The translations under genes were made by a program, and so were the position numbers. DNA of 64,000 nucleotides. Origin: Amycolatopsis methanolica 239 (GTDB taxonomy: Bacteria; Actinomycetota; Actinomycetes; Mycobacteriales; Pseudonocardiaceae). The notes below the pieces were generated by a model, which was not told the DNA's origin, made no database searches, and was given only the letters and a program-made list of their open reading frames with translations. Below are positions 59,704-64,000 of this stretch, in pieces (positions within the stretch are counted from its first letter, which is position 1; every line of letters starts with the position of its first letter). The stretch lies in assembly GCF_000739085.1 (NCBI RefSeq), contig NZ_CP009110.1, positions 4,588,001 to 4,652,000 of the forward strand, written 5' to 3'.

Positions 59704-59748
59704 CTAATCTCCTTGAACGTCAACGAAAACCGGATCGAGGCGGCGCGG

Positions 59749-60717
59749 TCAGCCGCGCGCTTTCTCGAACGTGGTGTGGGTGATGTGGCGGACCTGCCCG
59801 TCGGTGATCAGGAGCGACTCGGCGATTGTGACGCCGTCGCGTTCCCGCGGCCTGCCGAGCAGCGGCCCGCCGCTGACCCCGGTGGCGACGAAGAACGCGT
59901 CACCGGACACCAGTTCGTCGCAGTCGTAGACGCGGTCGAGGGACAGGCCCGCGGCGCGGATCGCGTCCGCTTCCTCCGCGCGCTGCGGGGCGAGGCGGCC
60001 GAGCATGCCGCCACCGAGCGCGCGCACCGCCGCGGCGGTCATCACACCCTCCGGGGTGCCACCGACGCCGAGGAGCAGGTCGACGTCCAGCGTCGGCAGG
60101 AGCACGGCGAGACTCCCCCCGACGTCCCCACCCGCCGGTGCCTGCACCGCCGCGCCGGCCCGCACCACCCGCCGGATCAGATCCTGGTGCCGCGGCTTGT
60201 CCATGATGACGACGCGGAGCTCGCGGACCTGCTTGCCGAGCGCGCCGGCCACCTTCTCCAGCGTGCGCTCGGGCGGGTCATCGAGGTCGATGACGTCCTT
60301 CGCGGGCGCGGGCACCACAATCTTGTCCATGTAGAACCCCGGCCCCGGCGACCAGAAGGCGCCGCGCACGCCGAACGCGATCGTGGCGAGCGCGCCGGGA
60401 TGGTCCCTGGCGCAGAACGAGGTTCCCTCCAGCGGGTCGACCGCGATATCGAAGTCGGGCCCCCGCCCGGTGCCGACGACCTCGCCGTTGAACAACATCG
60501 GCGCGTCGTCCTTCTCCCCCTCGCCGATGACGACGGTTCCCCGCCCGGGAGCGTCGGCCAGCGCCGCGCGCATGGCCGCGGTCGCGGCCGCGTCGGCCGC
60601 CTTCTGGTCGCGCCTGCCGACCCAGGCGTAGCTGGCCACCGCCGCGCTGCGGGTGGCGGTCAGAGCCACCGCCTCCAGTGTGTGGATGTCGGTGGTGGCG
60701 GCGTCGTCGTGCTGCAT
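59749..60717 (-). CDS. glpX: Fructose-1,6-bisphosphatase class II
   Basis: Protein of 322 residues, normal GlpX length. Metal and substrate motifs: VVIGEGEKDDAPMLFNGEVV near 61, DIAVDPLEGTSFCARD near 89, GDVGGSLAVLLP near 185, and GVGGTPEGVMTAAAVRALGG near 205. It hydrolyses FBP to F6P in the rearrangement part of the RuMP cycle, opposite in direction to the adjacent pfk. The two could also form a regulated pair. GAGGAG precedes ATG 60717. Confidence 0.92.
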   Translation of the reverse strand: MQHDDAATTDIHTLEAVALTATRSAAVASYAWVGRRDQKAADAAATAAMRAALADAPGRGTVVIGEGEKDDAPMLFNGEVVGTGRGPDFDIAVDPLEGTSFCARDHPGALATIAFGVRGAFWSPGPGFYMDKIVVPAPAKDVIDLDDPPERTLEKVAGALGKQVRELRVVIMDKPRHQDLIRRVVRAGAAVQAPAGGDVGGSLAVLLPTLDVDLLLGVGGTPEGVMTAAAVRALGGGMLGRLAPQRAEEADAIRAAGLSLDRVYDCDELVSGDAFFVATGVSGGPLLGRPRERDGVTIAESLLITDGQVRHITHTTFEKARG

Positions 60718-60758
60718 GGGGAACTCCTCGTCGGGTACGGAGGGGACGGACGGGGCGG

Positions 60759-61346
60759 TCACTCGAGGTTGGCGTGGCGGCGCCACAGTTCGCGGGCCTG
60801 GCTCCCGCCGGTCTTCCAGAGCGTGTGGAACAGCGCATCGGTGATCAGCAGCACGGACTGTTCGAACAGGCTGCCCGCGTACTGGACGGAGGTGTTGCCG
60901 TCGAAGTCCTGCTTGTCGGCGGCCGGGACGATCAGCACCTCGGTCGCGAGCTTGGCCAGCGGCGAATCGGCGGCCGTGGTCAGCGCGATCACGTCGGCCC
61001 CCTGATCACGAGCGGTCTGCGCGGCGCGCACCACCCGCGCGGTCTTGCCGGAGCCCGAGGCCGCCACCAGGACGTCGCGCGCACCGATCGCCGGAGCGGT
61101 CGTCTCGCCCACGACGTGGGTGGCCAGGCCCAGGTGCATGAACCGCATCGCGGCCATCTGCAGGGCGAGCCCGCTGCGCCCGGTGCCGATTGTGAACACG
61201 TGCGGCGCCTCGAGCAGCAGCTCCGCCGCCCGGATCCAGGACGGCGAATCCACGCCCGCCCGCACCTTGTCCACTTCACCGACAACGGCGCGCGTAGCGT
61301 CGAGGAAATGATCGGCGTCGAGTTTCCGCGACAATGATTTCGTCAA
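60759..61346 (-). CDS. hxlB: 6-phospho-3-hexuloisomerase
   Basis: SIS-domain protein of 195 residues. VFTIGTGRSGLALQMAAMRF near 49, LATHVVGETTAPAIGARDVL, ASGSGKTARVV near 91, and QYAGSLFEQSVLLITDALF near the end, a run typical of PHI enzymes. It isomerises hexulose 6-phosphate to fructose 6-phosphate, the second step of formaldehyde fixation. TTG at 61346 has GGAGGAGGAG upstream; the longer ATG frame at 61436 adds an unlikely Arg/Ser-rich tail. The hps partner is in a separate transcript with tkt. Confidence 0.9.
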   Translation of the reverse strand: MTKSLSRKLDADHFLDATRAVVGEVDKVRAGVDSPSWIRAAELLLEAPHVFTIGTGRSGLALQMAAMRFMHLGLATHVVGETTAPAIGARDVLVAASGSGKTARVVRAAQTARDQGADVIALTTAADSPLAKLATEVLIVPAADKQDFDGNTSVQYAGSLFEQSVLLITDALFHTLWKTGGSQARELWRRHANLE

Positions 61347-61510
61347 CGAACTCCTCCTCCACCCGGAGACACCCAAAGAATTGATGGAACTCGAGCATCG
61401 CCCACTAGCGCGGAAACCGGCAAGATTCCGCGGCATTGGGAAACGCTATCCCGTGGTCACCGGAACGAATACCATTCCTTAACACCCGTCACGATTCGGC
61501 CGTTTACACG

Positions 61511-61544
61511 CCGGCGGCCCCGGCTCACACGCCGGGGCCGCCGG
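61511..61544. terminator. 14-bp hairpin terminator downstream of tkt
   Basis: Arms CCGGCGGCCCCGGC (61511-61524) and its exact complement at 61531-61544 around a TCACAC loop. It lies 40 bases after the tkt stop on the minus strand. It separates the hps-tkt transcript from phi-glpX-pfk, so the latter needs its own promoter in 61347-61510. Confidence 0.75.
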
Positions 61545-61583
61545 GGCGCACGGCGTTCACCGCCGCCGTGCGCGGGCAGGGCA

Positions 61584-63716
61584 TCACCCCTGTCGTACGG
61601 AGTGCAGGCTCCGCCGGGCCGCGTCCACGACGGCCTCAGTGGTGATGCCGAATTGGCTGAACAACGTCCGGAAATCGGCCGAGGCGCCGAACCGCTCGAG
61701 CGAGACGATCTCACCGGCGTCGCCGGCGAACCGGTGCCACGGCTGCGCCGTGCCCGCCTCGACCACCACCCGCGCGCGCACCGACGGGGGCAGCACCCGC
61801 TCCCGGTAGGCGCGGTCCTGCCGGTCGAACCACTCCACACACGGCATCGACACCACCCGCGTGGGCACCCCGTCGGCCTCGAGGACCTCCCGCGCGGCGA
61901 CCGCGAGCTGCACCTCCGAGCCGGTGCCGACGAGCACCACCTCGGGTGCTCCCGACGACGCCTCGGCGAGCACGTACCCGCCGCGGGCCACCCCCTCGGC
62001 GGAGGTGCCCTCCAGCACCGGCAGGTCCTGCCTGCTCAACGCCAGCCCGGCCGGGCCGGTGGTGTCCTCCAGCACGGCCTTCCACGCATGCGCGGTCTCG
62101 TTGGCGTCGGCGGGCCGCACCACTGACATCCCGGGAATGGCGCGCAGGGACGCGAGCTGTTCCACGGGCTGGTGGGTCGGACCGTCCTCACCGAGGCCGA
62201 TCGAATCGTGCGTCCACACGTAGATCACGGGCAACCGCATCAGCGCGGCGAGGCGGACCGCCGGGCGCATGTAGTCGCTGAAGATGAGGAACGTGCCACC
62301 GTAGGGACGCGTTCCGCCGTGCAGCGCGATGCCGTTGAGGATGGAGCCCATCGCGTGCTCGCGGATGCCGAAGTGCAACGTGCGGCCGTAGGGCTGCGCG
62401 CGCCACGCCCTGGTCGAGATCTCGGCGGGCCCGAAGGAGTCGGCGCCCGCGATGGTGGTGTTGTTGCTCTCGGCCAGGTCCGCCGATCCGCCCCACAACT
62501 CGGGCAGGACCGGTCCGAGCGCGGCGAGAACGGCGGCGGAGGCCTTGCGGGTGGCGACGCCCTTCGGGTCGGTTTGCCAGGTGGGCAGGCCCGCGGACCA
62601 GCCCTCGGGCAGCTCGCGCCGGGACAGCCGGTCCAGCAGCGCCTTGCGCTCGGGGTTGGCGCGCGCCCACGCGTCGAACTCGACCTGCCACTTCTCCCGG
62701 TCGGCCCGGGCGCGGTCGGCCACCCCCCTGGCATGGTGCAACACCTCGTCGTCGACGTCGAAGCTGCGCGCCGGGTCCATGCCGAGCGCGCGTTTCACCG
62801 CGGCGAGCTCGTCGGCGCCCAGCGCCGCGCCGTGCACCTTGCCGGTGTTCATCTTGGTGGGCGCGGGGTATCCGATCACGGTTCGCAGCACGATCAGCGT
62901 GGGACGGGTGGTCTCGGCCTTCGCCTGCTCGATCGCGTCGAGAAAGCCCGCCACGTTCTCACCGCCGTCGACGGTGAGAACGTGCCAGCCGTAGGCCTCG
63001 TACCGCTTCGCGGTGTCCTCCGACAGCGCGATCCGCGTGTCGTCCTCGATGGAGATCTCGTTGCTGTCGTAGATCACCGTGAGGTTCCCGAGCCGTTGCG
63101 TGCCCGCCAGGGACGACGCCTCGGCCGTCACGCCCTCCTCGATGTCCCCGTCGGACGCGATCACGTACACGTGGTGGTCGAACACGCTCTTGCCGGGCTC
63201 AGCGTCCGGGTCGAACAGCCCACGTTCCCGCCGCGCGGCCATGGCCATCCCGACGGCGTTGGCCAAGCCCTGACCCAGCGGACCCGTCGTGGTCTCCACC
63301 CCGTCGGTGTGCCCGTACTCGGGGTGTCCCGGGGTGAGCGATCCCCACGTGCGCAGCGCCTTGAGGTCCTCCAGTTCCAGGCCGTAGCCGGAGAGGTACA
63401 GCTGGATGTAGAGGGTGAGGCTGGAATGGCCCGCGGAGAGCACGAACCGGTCGCGGCCGACCCAGTGCGGGTCGCCCGGGTCGTGCCGCATGACCCGCTG
63501 GAACAACGCGTACGCGACGGGCGCCAGGCTCATGGCCGTTCCGGGGTGCCCGCTCCCGCACCGCTCGACCGCGTCGGCGGCCAGGACGCGGGCGGTGTCC
63601 ACCGCGCGCCGGTCCAGCTCGGTCCAGTCGTCGGGAAGCCGCGGAGTGGTGAGGCGGACGACATCGGCGGGCGAGTCGATCGCGCGATCCGCGGAAATCG
63701 CTTCGTGTGCTGCCAT
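61584..63716 (-). CDS. tkt: Transketolase
   Basis: TPP enzyme of 710 residues. SGHPGTAMSLAPVAYALFQR near 54, GHTDGVETTTGPLGQGLANA near 134, TPP motif ASDGDIEEGVTAEASSLAG near 187, and FGIREHAMGSILNGIALHGG near 450, then WTHDSIGLGEDGPTHQPVEQ. It moves two-carbon units in the RuMP rearrangement. It is 41 bases after hps on the same strand, so probably in one transcript with it, which favours a dedicated methylotrophy copy over a housekeeping one. Confidence 0.94.
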   Translation of the reverse strand: MAAHEAISADRAIDSPADVVRLTTPRLPDDWTELDRRAVDTARVLAADAVERCGSGHPGTAMSLAPVAYALFQRVMRHDPGDPHWVGRDRFVLSAGHSSLTLYIQLYLSGYGLELEDLKALRTWGSLTPGHPEYGHTDGVETTTGPLGQGLANAVGMAMAARRERGLFDPDAEPGKSVFDHHVYVIASDGDIEEGVTAEASSLAGTQRLGNLTVIYDSNEISIEDDTRIALSEDTAKRYEAYGWHVLTVDGGENVAGFLDAIEQAKAETTRPTLIVLRTVIGYPAPTKMNTGKVHGAALGADELAAVKRALGMDPARSFDVDDEVLHHARGVADRARADREKWQVEFDAWARANPERKALLDRLSRRELPEGWSAGLPTWQTDPKGVATRKASAAVLAALGPVLPELWGGSADLAESNNTTIAGADSFGPAEISTRAWRAQPYGRTLHFGIREHAMGSILNGIALHGGTRPYGGTFLIFSDYMRPAVRLAALMRLPVIYVWTHDSIGLGEDGPTHQPVEQLASLRAIPGMSVVRPADANETAHAWKAVLEDTTGPAGLALSRQDLPVLEGTSAEGVARGGYVLAEASSGAPEVVLVGTGSEVQLAVAAREVLEADGVPTRVVSMPCVEWFDRQDRAYRERVLPPSVRARVVVEAGTAQPWHRFAGDAGEIVSLERFGASADFRTLFSQFGITTEAVVDAARRSLHSVRQG

Positions 63717-63757
63717 GAACGCGCACTCCTGGAGGTATCGGGCCGGTTTCGGGTTGG

Positions 63758-64000
63758 TCAGTGGGTGGCGTGGTGTTTGAGTTCGCGGGCTGCGGTGGCG
63801 GGGTCTGGGGCGTTGTAGATGGCTCCGCCTGCGACGGCGACGGTGGCGCCGGCGTCGCGGACGGCGGTGATGGTGTCGGCTTTGATGCCGCCGGCGATGG
63901 AGAAGGGCACGCCGGCTTCGCGTCCGTCGCGCAGCAGGGTGTCGATGGTGTAGCCGGGGCGGGCTTGTTCGTCCAGGCCGGCGTGGATTTCGACGAACGC
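63758..64000 (-). CDS. hxlA: 3-hexulose-6-phosphate synthase, C-terminal part (5' beyond window)
   Basis: Eighty codons to TGA (63758-63760). They read FVEIHAGLDEQARPGYTID, then FSIAGGIKADTITAVRDAG and VAVAGGAIYNAPDPATAARE, the C-terminal half of HPS. HPS condenses formaldehyde with ribulose 5-phosphate. The VxIHAGLDEQA block is characteristic of RuMP-pathway HPS and separates it from orotidine decarboxylases. The start and first half are outside the window. Confidence 0.9.
   Translation of the reverse strand, partial: AFVEIHAGLDEQARPGYTIDTLLRDGREAGVPFSIAGGIKADTITAVRDAGATVAVAGGAIYNAPDPATAARELKHHATH

Overview
The window is high-GC actinobacterial DNA: GTG and TTG starts, ATGA stop/start overlaps, GlyA/SoxBDAG order, KstR-like operator. 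A steroid C/D-ring gene set together with ribulose monophosphate (RuMP) genes points to a pseudonocardial methylotroph, most plausibly Amycolatopsis of the A. methanolica type. That genus call is an inference from gene content.

Layout. (1) 1-7.2 kb: part of the cholesterol C/D-ring (HIP) pathway: acyl-CoA dehydrogenase tail, ipdF-like SDR, fadA6-like thiolase, then a convergent overlapping operon SDR-SDR-echA20-ipdA-ipdB-ipdC with a KstR-like operator at its head. (2) 7.2-16.6 kb: intact genes (msrA, SRPBCC protein, DUF5131 protein, glnA) mixed with many frame-broken genes (MFS, ArsR, SDR, MerR, glycosyltransferase, hydrolase) and a perfect 46-bp palindrome. (3) 16.6-41.9 kb: an almost complete choline/glycine betaine catabolic island: BCCT transporter and Rieske betaine monooxygenase; glyA-soxBDAG-dimethylglycine oxidase-fchA-folD-folP; GntR; sdaA-purU; IclR; Rieske ferredoxin and reductase; BetI-like TetR; betB-permease-betA. 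(4) 41.9-45.1 kb: insertion-sequence graveyard (ISL3, IS5 and IS3 remnants) flanked by scraps of host genes. (5) 45.2-56.2 kb: a seven-gene acyl-CoA catabolic operon of unknown substrate with a TetR regulator, three copies of one operator, and broken muconate cycloisomerase and IclR genes between them. (6) 56.3-58.1 kb: a scrambled locus where marR and ctaD have exchanged 5' ends by inversion, next to an SDR remnant. (7) 58.3-64 kb: the RuMP/sugar phosphate block: pfk, glpX, phi, tkt, hps (cut by the window end).

How it fits together. Choline is oxidised to betaine (BetA, BetB), demethylated to dimethylglycine (Rieske oxygenase with its ferredoxin and reductase), then sarcosine (dimethylglycine oxidase) and glycine (SoxBDAG). 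Glycine becomes serine (GlyA) and pyruvate (SdaA). Methyl groups leave as methylene-THF or formaldehyde; FchA, FolD and PurU can take them to formate, and Hps/Phi at the right end can assimilate formaldehyde. Two near-identical GTTGATATAYCAG sites (before glyA and before sdaA) and related IclR-type dyads (before the Rieske oxygenase and before its ferredoxin) suggest that two local regulators tie these dispersed transcripts together.
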